A DNA stretch of 64,000 nt from Rhodococcus triatomae (GTDB lineage: Bacteria > Actinomycetota > Actinomycetes > Mycobacteriales > Mycobacteriaceae). The position numbers were made by a program, and so were the translations under genes. Location: the NCBI RefSeq assembly GCF_014217785.1, contig NZ_CP048814.1, positions 2,790,001-2,854,000 of the forward strand. Direction: 5' to 3'. Position 1 is the first letter of the stretch; each line of letters opens with the position of its first letter. Under the pieces are notes generated by a model. The model did no database searches. It was not told where the DNA came from and worked only from the letters and a program-made list of their open reading frames with translations. Below are positions 49,686-64,000 of this stretch, piece after piece.

Positions 49686-50675
49686 TCAGTCGGTCAGAAC
49701 CGGCGGCAGGCCGTACAGGTCGAACAATCCGGTGTCGAAGAACGTGACCACGTGGCCGACGCCGCGCGTCGTGAGTTCGAGGATCTGGATCTGGAACGGA
49801 CGGTGCACCCCGTCCTCGCCACGCATGTACAGACCGAGCGCCGGTTGCCCGTTGGACGAGGTGGGCAGCAGACGCATGTCTCCGGCCTTGTCGGCCGGGC
49901 AGTTGCCCGCGATGAGTTGCCCGATGGCGGGCCCACCGCGATACCAGCCGTCGAACGGCGGCATCTCCCAGACGGCGTCCTCGGTGAACATCGACACGAT
50001 TGCGTCGACGTCGTAGTTCTCGAATGCGGCGACGTAGCGCTCGAGCTGTTCGCGTGCCTCGGGCGAGTCCGGCTCGACCAGAGTCTCCTCACGGGGCATC
50101 GCCTCGTGGAGCTGTGCCCGTGCCCGCTGGAGCAGGCTGTTGACGGCCTGGGTGCTGGACCCGACGGCGTCCGCGACCTCGGCCGCCTTCCACTGGAGGA
50201 CGTCCCGCAGGATGAGCGTGGCCCGTTGCCGGGGCGGTAGGTGTTGCAGCGCCGCGATGAACGCCAGCCGCACCGACTCCCGTGAGGTGACGACGGAGGC
50301 CGGGTCGTCCTCGCGCTCGAGCATCCGGTCCGGGATCGGGCTGAGCCACGGCACTTCGTGCCGCTCGACCAGGTCTCCGTCCGGATCCGACTCCGGCGAT
50401 CCGAGCCCACTGGGCAACGGACGCATGGACGACCCGTTCAGGGCCGTCAGGCACGTGTTGGTGGCGATCCGGTGCAGCCAGGTGCGCAGCGACGCCTGCT
50501 TCTTGTACCCGCCGTACCCCTTCCAGGCCCGGAGCATCGTCTCCTGGAGCTGGTCTTCCGCATCCTGGAGCGAGCCCATCATGCGATAGCAGTGGGCCAG
50601 CAGCTCCCGCCTGTACGGCTCCGCGAGCTGGAGGAATTCCTCGTCGTACGCCGGAGCCGTGGACGCTGTGGTCAT
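49686..50675 (-). CDS. SigG-like ECF sigma factor with SnoaL-type domain
   Basis: This is a 329-residue ECF factor. It has region 2 at about 12-80 (ELLAHCYRMMGSLQDAEDQLQETMLRAWKG) and region 4 at about 135-190 (LPPRQRATLILRDVLQWKAAEVADAVGSSTQAVNSLLQRAR). A C-terminal SnoaL/NTF2-like domain is at about 205-325 (LERYVAAFENYDVDAIVSMFTEDAVWEMPPFDGWY). This layout is that of mycobacterial SigG and related ECF41-like factors, where the extra domain tunes activity. Start MTTAST at 50675. No anti-sigma gene is adjacent. Confidence 0.9.
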   Translation of the reverse strand: MTTASTAPAYDEEFLQLAEPYRRELLAHCYRMMGSLQDAEDQLQETMLRAWKGYGGYKKQASLRTWLHRIATNTCLTALNGSSMRPLPSGLGSPESDPDGDLVERHEVPWLSPIPDRMLEREDDPASVVTSRESVRLAFIAALQHLPPRQRATLILRDVLQWKAAEVADAVGSSTQAVNSLLQRARAQLHEAMPREETLVEPDSPEAREQLERYVAAFENYDVDAIVSMFTEDAVWEMPPFDGWYRGGPAIGQLIAGNCPADKAGDMRLLPTSSNGQPALGLYMRGEDGVHRPFQIQILELTTRGVGHVVTFFDTGLFDLYGLPPVLTD

Positions 50676-50757
50676 AGTGGAAAGCGTAGCCCCGGCCTCC
50701 GACACGAGGGAAGGATTCGTCCGCACCCCGGCCGCCCCGCGTCGTCGCCGGTTCGGC

Positions 50758-50826
50758 TTGCACCCTGATCAGCCCCTTGCACCCCCAGTTGCCGACAACT
50801 GGGGGTGCAAGGGACCCGAGGAGGTG
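50758..50826. repeat. 69-bp direct repeat with 18-bp palindrome, copy 1
   Basis: It begins TTGCACCCTGATCAGCC and contains a stem CTTGCACCCCCAGTTG/CAACTGGGGGTGCAAG (50776-50791, 50796-50811) with loop CCGA; the stem extends to 18 bp. It lies 100 bp upstream of the gene at 50926. Copy 2 is at 51862-51930 with five differences in 69. Confidence 0.85.
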
Positions 50827-50925
50827 TAAGGCGCGTTCTCCACAGGGGTCTCAGGTATCCACAGGATGCGCTCGAACGCGCGGTAGGCACTCTGACGTGC
50901 CGTGGCATCCACGCAGTATCGGCGC

Positions 50926-51858
50926 ATGAGCGAACAGTTGCCCATCGGGAACGGTGTGTTCCGGAGAAGCCAGGCGCTGGCCGAGGGCTGGGCCGATCAC
51001 GAGATCCGCGGACTCTCCCGGAGTGGCCGAATCCGCAGGCTGGGACGCGGTGCGTACGTGGACGAGGACACCATCGAGAGCGCCGACGATGCCGGACGTC
51101 ACCGCCTGCAGATCGAGGCACTGGCTCCGGTCCTGGCTCCCGACGCTGCGTTCAGCCACCAGAGCGCCGCGGTTCTGTACGGATTGCCGCTGTGGTCGAC
51201 TCCGCTCGACCGCGTGCACGTGACCCGCGATCGGGCCGGACGGGGAAGGACGCGGCGCGCGGCGTTCGTCCACGGCTCGCCGCTGCACGGCTCCGTGGCC
51301 GAGGTGGACGGCTTCCGCGTCACCGATCCGGCGCGCACCGTCGTCGACCTCGCGTGCACGCTGCCGTTCGAAGCGGCGATCGTCGCCGGGGATGCCGCCC
51401 TGAGGCACCGTGCACTCGAACCGGGTCACCTCGACCTCGAACTCCTCCGTGCGGCGGGACGTCACGGAATCGCCGCCGCACGACGGGCCGTATCGGCGAT
51501 GGACGGCGACAGCGAGAGTGTCGGTGAATCGCGGAGCCGAGCCTTCTTCCACGAGCAGGGTCTCCCGATTCCGTTGCTGCAGGGAGAAGTTCGCGATCGA
51601 AAGGGTCGACTGGTCGGCCGGGTCGACTTCCTGTGGGACGAGGAACGGGTGATCGGAGAGTTCGACGGCCGGGTCAAGTACGGTCGGCTCCTGCGCCCCG
51701 GTCAGGAACCTGGTGACGTGGTGTACGCGGAGAAGCTGCGTGAGGAAGCCTTGCGGGATCTCGGCTTGCGCGTCGTCCGGTGGGCATGGGCCGACCTGTC
51801 CAGGCCGCGGATGCTCGCCGAACGTATCCGGCACGCGCTCACCCATCCGTACCGGTGA
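50926..51858 (+). CDS. AbiEi-like wHTH plus DUF559/Vsr-fold nuclease-like protein
   Basis: This is a 310-residue protein. The N-terminal 60 residues resemble the winged-helix of AbiEi-type antitoxins (RRSQALAEGWADHEIRGLSRSGRIRRLGRGAYV). A middle region has SHQSAAVLYGLPLW and VHVTRDRAGRGRTRRAAFVHGSPL. The C-terminus resembles DUF559/PD-(D/E)XK folds (VGRVDFLWDEERVIGEFDGRVKYG ... KLREEALRDLGLRVVRWAWADL, with D, E-x-D/K-like residues). The actinobacterial family is often annotated as an abortive-infection or antitoxin-like protein; no toxin partner is adjacent. The gene is bracketed by 69-bp palindromic direct repeats, suggesting a mobile or defence cassette. Start 50926 is used; MASTQY at 50902 is possible. 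Confidence 0.72.
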   Translation: MSEQLPIGNGVFRRSQALAEGWADHEIRGLSRSGRIRRLGRGAYVDEDTIESADDAGRHRLQIEALAPVLAPDAAFSHQSAAVLYGLPLWSTPLDRVHVTRDRAGRGRTRRAAFVHGSPLHGSVAEVDGFRVTDPARTVVDLACTLPFEAAIVAGDAALRHRALEPGHLDLELLRAAGRHGIAAARRAVSAMDGDSESVGESRSRAFFHEQGLPIPLLQGEVRDRKGRLVGRVDFLWDEERVIGEFDGRVKYGRLLRPGQEPGDVVYAEKLREEALRDLGLRVVRWAWADLSRPRMLAERIRHALTHPYR

Positions 51859-51861
51859 GCG

Positions 51862-51930
51862 TTGCACCCTGATCAGCCGCTTGCACCCCCAGTTGCGGAC
51901 AACTGGGGGTGCAAGGAGCGCGAGGAGGTG
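51862..51930. repeat. 69-bp direct repeat with 16-bp palindrome, copy 2
   Basis: Same unit as 50758-50826. The stem CTTGCACCCCCAGTTG/CAACTGGGGGTGCAAG is at 51880-51895 and 51900-51915 with loop CGGA. It begins 4 bp after the stop of the AbiEi-like gene and ends 25 bp before the stop of the carboxylase gene, so it could also act as a bidirectional terminator. Confidence 0.85.
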
Positions 51931-51954
51931 CAGGCGCGGCTCGGGTGAGACGGA

Positions 51955-57447
<5,493 letters not shown>

Positions 57448-57818
57448 TCCGTCTTGTCTTCCGTTTCTCCGAGGTATCCCCCACACAACCCACGGCAGCG
57501 GTGCCGCCGTGGGTACGACGGCCTGAGGCCGGCCCGATCGGTCCCGTGTTCCCGGCACGGGGCCTCGTCAGCGGATGACGACGGCTTCGGTCTCGGCTAC
57601 CGCGTGTGTATCGCGCCGGGCGGTTGCGGGATTACGCGTCAGCTCCTCGTACCGCCTCGACCGAAGGCAAGCATGCATTATTTCAGAGCCGCTGTCATGT
57701 TCTTCATGCGGTGGGCGGCCCGGGAAATCGTGAATGTCGCTGTCGCAGTGAATGTCTGTGTGCCGCAACAATTTCGTGAGAAGTTACGGATCCGGAGCTT
57801 ACCGGTGAGTAATGAAAA

Positions 57819-57862
57819 CGGGCTACCGACGAGTACGAACTCTGATACTCGTCGGTAGCCCG
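57819..57862 (-). terminator. Rho-independent terminator after the MFS gene at 57925
   Basis: Arms 57819-57835 (CGGGCTACCGACGAGTA) and 57846-57862 are perfectly complementary over 17 bp with a 10-base loop. On the minus strand the stem is followed by TTTTCATT. It ends the MarR-MFS operon. The rest of the 477-bp gap 57448-57924 is AT-richer, has no convincing gene, and should hold the carboxylase promoter. Confidence 0.85.
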
Positions 57863-57924
57863 ATTTCGATTCTTCGGTGAGAAATGATGTAACTGTCGGT
57901 ACCGCTTGACAGGTGGGTGGTGTC

Positions 57925-59514
57925 TCAGCTTCGCGGTGCGAGTTCTTCCTCGGTGAGCCCGGGTTCGACCTCGAGGTCGATGGTGCGGCGCAACGGGCGG
58001 TTGGGCAGGAGTGCGACCGCGATCGCGGCGATCACGGCGAAGCCGGCCGCGATGAGGAAGATCCGCCCGGTCGCATCCCCGTAGGCGGCCCGGATCACCA
58101 GTTGGATCGGCTCCGGCAGCGATCCGATGTCCAGGTTGCCGCCGGCCGCGGACCCGCCCGTGTCGATGCCGATGGCGGCGAAGCCCTGGGCCGACAGGTC
58201 GGCGACCCGGGTCGCGAGGACGGACCCGAGGACGGAGACGCCGATGGCACCGCCGAAGGTTCGGAAGAAGGCGACCGAACTCGACGCCGCGCCGATGTTC
58301 TGCACGCTCACGGTGTTCTGCACGGCGAGCACCAGGTTCTGCATGAGCGAGCCCATGCCGAGGCCGACGATCGCCATGTAGACGCCCACCGGGACCAGGC
58401 CGGTCTCGTGGTCGAGCGTGCCGAGCAGGGCGAAGCCGATGATGAGCAGGATCGATCCGCCGACGACGAACGGCTTCCACTTGCCGAATCGGGTGATGAG
58501 CTGACCCGAGACGACCGACCCGACGAGCATGCCGGCCACCATCGGAATGGTGAGCATGCCTGCCGCCGTCGGGCTGTACCCCCGGGCGGTCTGGAAGTAC
58601 TGGCCGAGGAACGTGGTGGCACCGAACATGCCGATGCCGACGGCGACGGACGCGATGATCGCGAGCCCGGTGGTGCGCTCGGTGACGATCTTCAGCGGGA
58701 TGATCGGATCCTTGGCCTTCGATTCGACCAGGACGGTGAGGGCGAGCAGCGCGAGTCCGGTGATCACGAGGATCGCCGACTGCGCGGACATCCAGGCGTA
58801 GTAGTCGGCCTTGCCCGCGAAGGAGACCCAGATGAGCAGCACCGAGACGCCCGCGGTGAGCAGGGCCGCGCCGAGCCAGTCGATCGAGACGTCCGACTTG
58901 CGTTCGGTGTCGAGGTGCAGGGTGCGCTGGAGCAGGACGAGCGCGACGACGGCGAGCGGCACGCAGACGAAGAACGTCCACCGCCAGCCGAGTGGGCTGT
59001 CGACGATGACGCCGCCGAGGATCGGGCCGCCGGACATGGACACGGCCATGACGGCGCCCATGTACCCGGAGTACCGGCCGCGTTCGCGGGGCGAGACGAT
59101 GCTGCCGATGATCGCGACCACGAGCGCGGTGAGTCCGCCCATGCCGATGCCCTGGATGACGCGGGCGACGAGGAGGACGGGCACGTTGTGCGCGAAGCCG
59201 GCGACGATCGATCCGACGACGAAGATGATCAGCGAGAGCTGGACCAGCAGTTTCTTGTTGAACAGGTCGGCGAGCTTGCCCCAGATGGGCGTGGAGGCCG
59301 CGTTCGCGAGCAGTGCGGTCGTGATCACCCAGGCGTAGGCGGTCTGGGACCCCTGGAGGTCGCCGATGATGGTGGGCAGCGCCGTGGCGACGATCGTGGT
59401 GCTGAGCAGGGCCGTGAACAGTCCGGCGAGCAGGCCGACGAGGGCTTCGAGGATCTGGCGGTGGGTCATGCCGGATTCCGGTGCGGTGGGTGCCGCGGAG
59501 TCGGTGTGTGTCAT
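57925..59514 (-). CDS. MFS drug efflux pump (DHA2 family, 14 TM)
   Basis: This 529-residue protein has 14 membrane segments: LSTTIVATALPTIIGDLQG (helix 1 motif), TPIWGKLADLFNKKLL (motif A), GGPILGGVIVDSPLGWRW (motif C). The C-terminal tail is acidic. The ATG at 59514 overlaps the stop of the MarR gene (ATGA), so pump and regulator form one operon transcribed leftwards. It is likely to export toxic organic compounds; related actinobacterial pumps give resistance to several drugs. Confidence 0.9.
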   Translation of the reverse strand: MTHTDSAAPTAPESGMTHRQILEALVGLLAGLFTALLSTTIVATALPTIIGDLQGSQTAYAWVITTALLANAASTPIWGKLADLFNKKLLVQLSLIIFVVGSIVAGFAHNVPVLLVARVIQGIGMGGLTALVVAIIGSIVSPRERGRYSGYMGAVMAVSMSGGPILGGVIVDSPLGWRWTFFVCVPLAVVALVLLQRTLHLDTERKSDVSIDWLGAALLTAGVSVLLIWVSFAGKADYYAWMSAQSAILVITGLALLALTVLVESKAKDPIIPLKIVTERTTGLAIIASVAVGIGMFGATTFLGQYFQTARGYSPTAAGMLTIPMVAGMLVGSVVSGQLITRFGKWKPFVVGGSILLIIGFALLGTLDHETGLVPVGVYMAIVGLGMGSLMQNLVLAVQNTVSVQNIGAASSSVAFFRTFGGAIGVSVLGSVLATRVADLSAQGFAAIGIDTGGSAAGGNLDIGSLPEPIQLVIRAAYGDATGRIFLIAAGFAVIAAIAVALLPNRPLRRTIDLEVEPGLTEEELAPRS

Positions 59515-60035
59515 GCGTGTGGTGTTCCTGTCGATGAAAACGTGGCCCCCGAGGAGGCCGTGGGGCTCGAGGACGGCGCCGGGGAGGGCGTGGATCGCGG
59601 TTGCCGCTCGGTCAAGGTTTCCCTGAGCCGGCGGACGGAGATCGCCGCGGCGGCGGCGTCCTCCTCGGTCCATCCGTCGAGGAGCGATTGAAGTTGTGAG
59701 GCGCGCGCGGCCTTGATCTCCCGAATGTAGGAGCAGCCCTGTTCGGACACGTCGATCCGGAACGCGCGTCCGTCCGACGGGTCCGGTCGGCGTTCCACGA
59801 GTCCGAGGTCGACCAACTCGGCGATCTGCCTGCTGAGCGAGGACTGGCTGACGTAGAGCTCCGATGCGAGCTCGTTCTGCCGGCATTCGCCGTGGCCGGC
59901 GAGGACGAACAGCACGCCGTTCAAGGCGGGCGGGAGCGAACCGCTCTCGCCCGCATTGAGGGCGTCGCGCAGGGCGCGGCCGAAGAGGAAGATCTCGTCG
60001 ACGAGATCCTCGGAAGTGGGTCGGGTGACGGACAC
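59511..60035 (-). CDS. MarR-family repressor of the MFS pump
   Basis: This 174-residue regulator has a winged helix at about residues 45-115: LAGHGECRQNELASELYVSQSSLSRQIAELVDLGLVERRPDPSDGRAFRIDVSEQG, including the wing DPSDGRA typical of MarR proteins. The C-terminal 25 residues are Ser/Pro-rich and disordered. It is first in an operon with the pump; a TTACTT/AAGTAA inverted repeat upstream is a candidate operator. Confidence 0.9.
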   Translation of the reverse strand: MSVTRPTSEDLVDEIFLFGRALRDALNAGESGSLPPALNGVLFVLAGHGECRQNELASELYVSQSSLSRQIAELVDLGLVERRPDPSDGRAFRIDVSEQGCSYIREIKAARASQLQSLLDGWTEEDAAAAAISVRRLRETLTERQPRSTPSPAPSSSPTASSGATFSSTGTPHA

Positions 60036-60061
60036 GGTGGCCTCGAATGGAGAGAAGAGAC

Positions 60062-60103
60062 TTACTTAACGAACACAACTATATAGATGGTTGCCGCAAG
60101 TAA
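60062..60103. promoter_or_regulatory. Candidate MarR operator/promoter
   Basis: TTACTT (60062-60067) and AAGTAA (60098-60103) are inverted arms flanking an AT-rich centre with ACTATATAG. The region lies 27-68 bp upstream of the MarR start and is the most AT-rich stretch nearby. Confidence 0.45.
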
Positions 60104-60133
60104 ACAACTCGTAAGGGGCGGTGCAAGCCCTCG

Positions 60134-62488
60134 TCACAGCTCGCTACGGGCGATCGGTGCCCGTCCGGGCGGCTGCCGCACCGGCGAGATCGGTGGCAGA
60201 TCCGGGATCGGCATCCGCTCGGGTGCCGCCCCCAGCTTGAAGTCCGTGCCGTGGTGCACCAGCCGCATCGGGGCACCCGACCGCAGGTGGTACGTGGCCT
60301 CCTCCTTGCCGATGTCGACCCGCACCTCACGCCCGCGCAGCCGCAGGTTGAAGCTGATCCGGGTCAGCCGTGGCGGCAGCCGGGGCGCGAACTCCACCCG
60401 GTCGCCGCAGTCCCGCATCCCGCCGAACCCCGCCACGCAGGCCATCCATGCGCCCGCGAGCGAGGCGATGTGCAGCCCGTTCCGGACGTTGTCGTGCAGA
60501 TCGTGCAGATCGGTCAACGCCGCTTCCGCGAGATAGTCGTACGCGAGTTCCATGTGGCCGACCTCGGCCGCCATCACCGCCTGCACGCAGGCCGAGAGCG
60601 ACGAGTCCCGCACCGTCAGGGCCTCGTAGTAGGCGAAGTTCGCCGCCTTCTGCTCGTAGCTGAAGGCGTCGCCGCGCACATACATCGCGAGCACCAGGTC
60701 GGCCTGCTTGACCAGCTGTTTCCGGTAGAGATCGAAGTACGGGTAGTGGAGCAGCAGCGGGTAGTTCTCCGCGGGTGTCCCGGCGAAGTCCCACTCCGCG
60801 TGGTGGGTGAACCCGTCCGACTGGGGGTGCACCCCGAGTGCCTCGTCGTACGGGATGCGCATGTGCTCGGCGGCAGCCCGCCAGCGTGCCGCCTCCTCCT
60901 CGGTGACGTCCAGATACCGGGCGACGGCCGGATAGCGCTCGCAGTATCGGGCCGCCTCGATCAGGTTCTGCTGCGCCATGAGGTTCGTGTAGACGTTGTT
61001 GTCGGTGATCGCGCTGTACTCGTCCGGCCCGGTCACCCCGTCGATACGGAACTCTCCGTGTGCATCGTGATGTCCGAGCGAGATCCACAGTCGCGCCGTC
61101 TCCACCAGCAGCTCTATGCCACACTCCTCGGCGAACTGCTCGTCGTCGGTGGCGGCCAGGTACCGGGCGGTCGCGTTCGCCACGTCCGCGTTGACGTGGA
61201 ATGCCGCGGTGCCGGCGGGCCAATAGCCCGAACACTCGTCACCGTTGATCGAGCGCCACGGGAACATCGCCCCGGCCTGCCCGAGCTGGCGGGCGCGCGC
61301 CCGCGCCTTGTCGAGGGTGCGGTACCGCCACATCAGCGCGTCCCGCGCCGCATCGGGAAGGGTGTAGGTGAGCAACGGGAGCACGAACATCTCGGTGTCC
61401 CAGAAGGCGTGCCCGTCGTAGCCGGGGCCGGTGAGACCCTTCGCCGGGATGGCGCGGGTCTCGCCGCGCGCCCCGGCCTGGATCACGTGGAACAGGGCGA
61501 ACCGGATTGCCTGCTGCAGTTCGGTGTCGCCGTCGATCTCGACGTCCGCGACCGACCAGAAGTGGTCGAGGAACTCGCGCTGGCGGTGCGCCAGTGTGTC
61601 CCAGCCCGTCTCCACCGCCTGGGCCAGTGCCGCGTCCACCTGCGCCTGCAGCGCGGGGGAGGACCGCTGGGCGGACCAGCCGTAGGCCACGTACTTGGTC
61701 AGCCGCAGTTTTCCGTCGGCGGGAAGGTCGACGGCGATGGTGAGCCGGGCGAGGTCGCCCTCGGCCTGGATCCGGCACTGCGCCGCCTCCAGGGGTTCGA
61801 CCTGGTGATCCATCGCCGCGGCCATCCGCAGCCCGGACGAACGGGTGTGATGGGCGAGCGTCGCGCGCATGTCGCTCGCGGACGCCGCGTCCGCCACCAG
61901 CGGATCGTCGAGGGCGGCCGCCACCCGGGGATCCTTCGTTGCGGACTCGATCGGCTCGTTGGCGAGCAGATCCGACTGCACCACCAGTTCGACCTCGCCG
62001 TCGAGCGGTTCCACCTCGTACCGGATCGCGACCAGGGCGCGGGAGGTGAACGACACCAGCCGTTCGGAGGTGATCCGCACCCGGCGGCCGGTGGGGGACT
62101 CCCACTCGGTGACCCGCCGCAGCGTCCCGGCCCGGAAATCCAGGGTGCGCTCGTGGAAGAGCGCCGTGCCGTAACGCATGTCGAGGGGCTCGTCGTCGAC
62201 GAGGAGCCGGATGATGGAGCCGTCGGTGACGTTGACGACGGTCTGCCCGTCCTCGGGGTAGCCGTACCCGGCCTCGGCGTACGGCAGGGGCCGGCGTTCG
62301 TAGAACCCGTTGAGGTAGGTGCCGGGCAGGCCGCGCGGTTCGCCCTCCTCGAAGGTGCCGCGCATCCCGATGTGGCCGTTGGACAGGGCGAACGTGGACT
62401 CGGTGCGATGGAGTTCGTGGAGGTCCAGGCCGCGCCAGCGCAACCGCCACGGCGCGATCTCGTAGCCCTTCTCCTCGTCCTCGCTCAC
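60134..62488 (-). CDS. Glycoside hydrolase family 65 (disaccharide phosphorylase type)
   Basis: This 784-residue enzyme has the GH65 layout: N-terminal beta-sandwich ([15 protein letters not shown] ... [12 protein letters not shown]), a helical barrel, and a C-terminal sheet domain. The barrel carries [28 protein letters not shown], and TGPDEY with the general-acid Glu490. GH65 members phosphorolyse maltose, trehalose or kojibiose to beta-glucose-1-phosphate and glucose. It is the counterpart of M. tuberculosis Rv3401, paired here too with a beta-phosphoglucomutase-type gene (ATGA overlap). The exact sugar is not certain. Confidence 0.9.
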   Translation of the reverse strand: MSEDEEKGYEIAPWRLRWRGLDLHELHRTESTFALSNGHIGMRGTFEEGEPRGLPGTYLNGFYERRPLPYAEAGYGYPEDGQTVVNVTDGSIIRLLVDDEPLDMRYGTALFHERTLDFRAGTLRRVTEWESPTGRRVRITSERLVSFTSRALVAIRYEVEPLDGEVELVVQSDLLANEPIESATKDPRVAAALDDPLVADAASASDMRATLAHHTRSSGLRMAAAMDHQVEPLEAAQCRIQAEGDLARLTIAVDLPADGKLRLTKYVAYGWSAQRSSPALQAQVDAALAQAVETGWDTLAHRQREFLDHFWSVADVEIDGDTELQQAIRFALFHVIQAGARGETRAIPAKGLTGPGYDGHAFWDTEMFVLPLLTYTLPDAARDALMWRYRTLDKARARARQLGQAGAMFPWRSINGDECSGYWPAGTAAFHVNADVANATARYLAATDDEQFAEECGIELLVETARLWISLGHHDAHGEFRIDGVTGPDEYSAITDNNVYTNLMAQQNLIEAARYCERYPAVARYLDVTEEEAARWRAAAEHMRIPYDEALGVHPQSDGFTHHAEWDFAGTPAENYPLLLHYPYFDLYRKQLVKQADLVLAMYVRGDAFSYEQKAANFAYYEALTVRDSSLSACVQAVMAAEVGHMELAYDYLAEAALTDLHDLHDNVRNGLHIASLAGAWMACVAGFGGMRDCGDRVEFAPRLPPRLTRISFNLRLRGREVRVDIGKEEATYHLRSGAPMRLVHHGTDFKLGAAPERMPIPDLPPISPVRQPPGRAPIARSEL

Positions 62489-63213
62489 GGCGTCATCAAC
62501 TCCTCGAGGTCGCTCACCACGACGTCGGCGCCGTGGGTGCGCAGCGCCGAGGCCTGACCGACGCGGTCCACGCCGACGACCAGGCCGAAACTGCCCGCGC
62601 GTCCGGCTTCGACGCCCGAGATCGCGTCCTCGAAAACTGCTGCCCCCGAGGGGCTCACGGCAAGTGCCTCGGCCGCGGCGAGGTAGGAGTCCGGTGCGGG
62701 CTTACCGCGGAGCCCGCGATCCCGGATCACCACCCCGTCGATACGCACGTGCACGTAGCGGCTCAGGCCCGCGGCGTCGAGCACCGCCTTGCCGTTGGCC
62801 GACGAGGTGACGACACCGATCTTCAGGCCTGCCTCGTACACGGCGCTGAGGTAGCGCACCGACCCCGGGTACGGACTGACGCCCTCCTGGTCGATGACGG
62901 CGAGCAGCAGATTGTTCTTGCGATTGCCCAGGCCGTTGACGGTCTCGGCGCCGTGGGGATCGTTGTGTCCACCTTCCGGCAGGGTGATGCCCCTCGAGGA
63001 GAGGAACGACCGGACACCGTCCGCTCGCGGCTTGCCGTCGACGTAGGAGAGGTAGTCGGCATCGGTGAACGGCGCGAAATGCGTACCCTCCCTGGTGCGC
63101 AGGAAATCGTCGAAAGTGCGCTTCCACGCCTTCCGATGGAGTACCTCCGTGCTCGTCAACACTCCGTCGAGATCGAACAAACACGCCGAGATCGAATCGG
63201 GCAGACCTATCAC
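62485..63213 (-). CDS. HAD-family beta-phosphoglucomutase-like enzyme
   Basis: This 242-residue HAD protein has [10 protein letters not shown] with nucleophile Asp14 and Asp16, a small cap with [25 protein letters not shown] (motif II Ser), and GKPAPDSYL plus [10 protein letters not shown] (Lys and Asp of motifs III/IV). It should convert beta-glucose-1-phosphate from the adjacent GH65 enzyme into glucose-6-phosphate. The start is a GTG at 63213, since the conserved part begins there; the long upstream frame is probably non-coding. Its stop overlaps the GH65 start. The 308-bp divergent gap 63214-63521 has an AGGAAA/TTTCCT inverted repeat at 63309-63322. Confidence 0.85.
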   Translation of the reverse strand: MIGLPDSISACLFDLDGVLTSTEVLHRKAWKRTFDDFLRTREGTHFAPFTDADYLSYVDGKPRADGVRSFLSSRGITLPEGGHNDPHGAETVNGLGNRKNNLLLAVIDQEGVSPYPGSVRYLSAVYEAGLKIGVVTSSANGKAVLDAAGLSRYVHVRIDGVVIRDRGLRGKPAPDSYLAAAEALAVSPSGAAVFEDAISGVEAGRAGSFGLVVGVDRVGQASALRTHGADVVVSDLEELMTP

Positions 63214-63521
63214 GATTTCGACGCTACCGCTCCGATCGACGGTTCCGCTGAATCTCCGGATCTCGGGTCGGTCACCGAGTGTCCGTGTCGCCGCCGGGCG
63301 GGCGTGGGAGGAAACATTTCCTTTCGCGTCCGCGTTCGGGGCGGTGCCGGTATCGTCCCATTCAGTCGGCAAGTCGCGGGGTTGCCGGTCGGGACCGATT
63401 CGGGACATGAATGTGCTTGCGGCACTGCCATGTCCGCTCGAAATCCGAACGTGATGTTCCACACGTTGGATCCCGGACGGCGACCATCCGCCCGGTCCTA
63501 CTCCACGACAAGGGACGCGTC

Positions 63522-64000
63522 ATGACCACCGACCAACTCACTCGCGAACGAAGCCGCCGGAAGCGGCGCGCGATACTGGCCTCCGGACTCGTCCTCGGAG
63601 TCGGGGCCGTCGTCACACTCGCTGCCTGGAACGACTCGGTCTGGGGCGACGCCACCTTCGGCACCGGCGACCAATCCTGGAACATGCAGGGAAGCGTCGA
63701 CGGAGGCACGAGCTGGCACGAGTTCCAGATCCAGGCGGACGCCGGCTCCATGCAGTTCGACCTGGGAGCGATCGACCCGGGGTCGCTCACACCCGGAGAC
63801 TCGGTCCACGCCCTGTTCGGTCTGCGCGAAACCGAGGGGCACCTCGGTTCCACGGTCACCGTCGCCTCGCCGGTCGTGGACGGCGCGAACACGCTGGCCC
63901 AGGCCCTCGACGTCACGGTGTACGACCACGGGTCCACCAATCCCGGTGCGTGCACGGGCACCGGCGGCACTCAGATCGTCACCGGAAAGCTGGCAACGGT
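63522..64000 (+). CDS. SipW-type secreted protein (partial, runs off the window)
   Basis: The first 159 residues are visible. The N-terminus is basic (RERSRRKRRA) and then LASGLVLGVGAVVTLAAWNDSVWGDATF, the pattern of SipW-dependent signal peptides in which an Ala-Ala-Trp/Phe-x-Asp/Asn block follows the hydrophobic core. In Bacillus such signals export TasA/TapA/CalY fibre proteins; in actinobacteria related proteins are secreted and of largely unknown role. The mature part has the beta-rich FDLGAIDPGSLTPGDSVHALFGLRETEGHLG pattern of this family. A SipW-like signal peptidase would be expected downstream. Confidence 0.75.
   Translation, partial: MTTDQLTRERSRRKRRAILASGLVLGVGAVVTLAAWNDSVWGDATFGTGDQSWNMQGSVDGGTSWHEFQIQADAGSMQFDLGAIDPGSLTPGDSVHALFGLRETEGHLGSTVTVASPVVDGANTLAQALDVTVYDHGSTNPGACTGTGGTQIVTGKLAT

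Noticed and set aside
50776..50811. The hairpin as a simple rho-independent terminator
   Set aside because: No T-run follows on either strand, and copy 1 lies upstream of both adjacent starts rather than after a stop.

Overview
The window is high-GC actinobacterial DNA. It most likely comes from a mycolic-acid-containing member of the Mycobacteriales such as Rhodococcus or a close relative. The main pointers are an LGFP-repeat cell-wall protein, a WS/DGAT wax-ester/triacylglycerol synthase, a GAP-type membrane protein, an actinobacterial phiHolin/DUF3618/DUF4235 set, a dcd gene beside tRNA-Gly, and a giant single-chain acyl-CoA carboxylase. The genus is an inference from gene content only.

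Two mobile elements interrupt an otherwise ordinary chromosomal backbone. Element 1 (599-7123, about 6.5 kb) splits an alpha/beta-hydrolase gene. Joining base 598 to base 7124 restores one uninterrupted 305-codon frame. It carries two tyrosine-recombinase-type proteins and a small HTH protein, a set that recalls Tn554. Its cargo is an LGFP surface protein plus a translationally coupled membrane protein. Element 2 (31608-41214, about 9.6 kb) sits in the anticodon loop of a tRNA-Gly(CCC) gene between 13-bp att cores. It carries an integrase, an excisionase-like protein, a winged-helix protein with iteron-like repeats inside its gene, zinc/HNH proteins, and its own complete tRNA-Gly(CCC).

Backbone from left to right: an ECF42-type sigma factor with its DGPF/YCII partner (7.6-9.4 kb); an oxidoreductase-ArsR operon, a VOC protein, a BASS transporter and a DUF1345 protein (9.4-12.9 kb); NAD-dependent formate dehydrogenase, a LysR regulator and a divergent SDR (13.2-16.4 kb); a run of membrane proteins (DUF389, YihY-like, AI-2E type, SulP, GAP, AGCS; 17.2-25.1 kb); a STAS/holin/DUF3618/DUF4235 stress-type cluster facing an ECF sigma/GAF-ANTAR pair (25.5-28.5 kb); and a phosphate-type operon of Na/Pi symporter, coiled-coil protein and PstS-like lipoprotein (28.7-31.3 kb).

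Right of element 2 lie an F420-type PPOX oxidoreductase, an MpaB-family protein, TetR-dcd, a DHA2 MFS pump with divergent TetR and a perfect 23-bp operator, a hydrolase and a wax synthase (41.3-48.5 kb). Then come small enzymes, a SigG-like ECF factor, an AbiEi/DUF559-like gene bracketed by 69-bp palindromic direct repeats (50.7-51.9 kb), the 1830-residue carboxylase, a MarR-MFS pair, a GH65-HAD disaccharide phosphorolysis pair, and the start of a SipW-type secreted protein running off the end.

The strongest unusual signals are in element 2. They are an Lsr2-like module shared by its integrase and its putative replication protein, evenly spaced 12-bp iterons inside that protein's gene, and a tRNA gene that may replace the one the element breaks. 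In element 1 the strongest signal is a zinc-ribbon recombinase that appears to lack key catalytic residues and any standard start codon.
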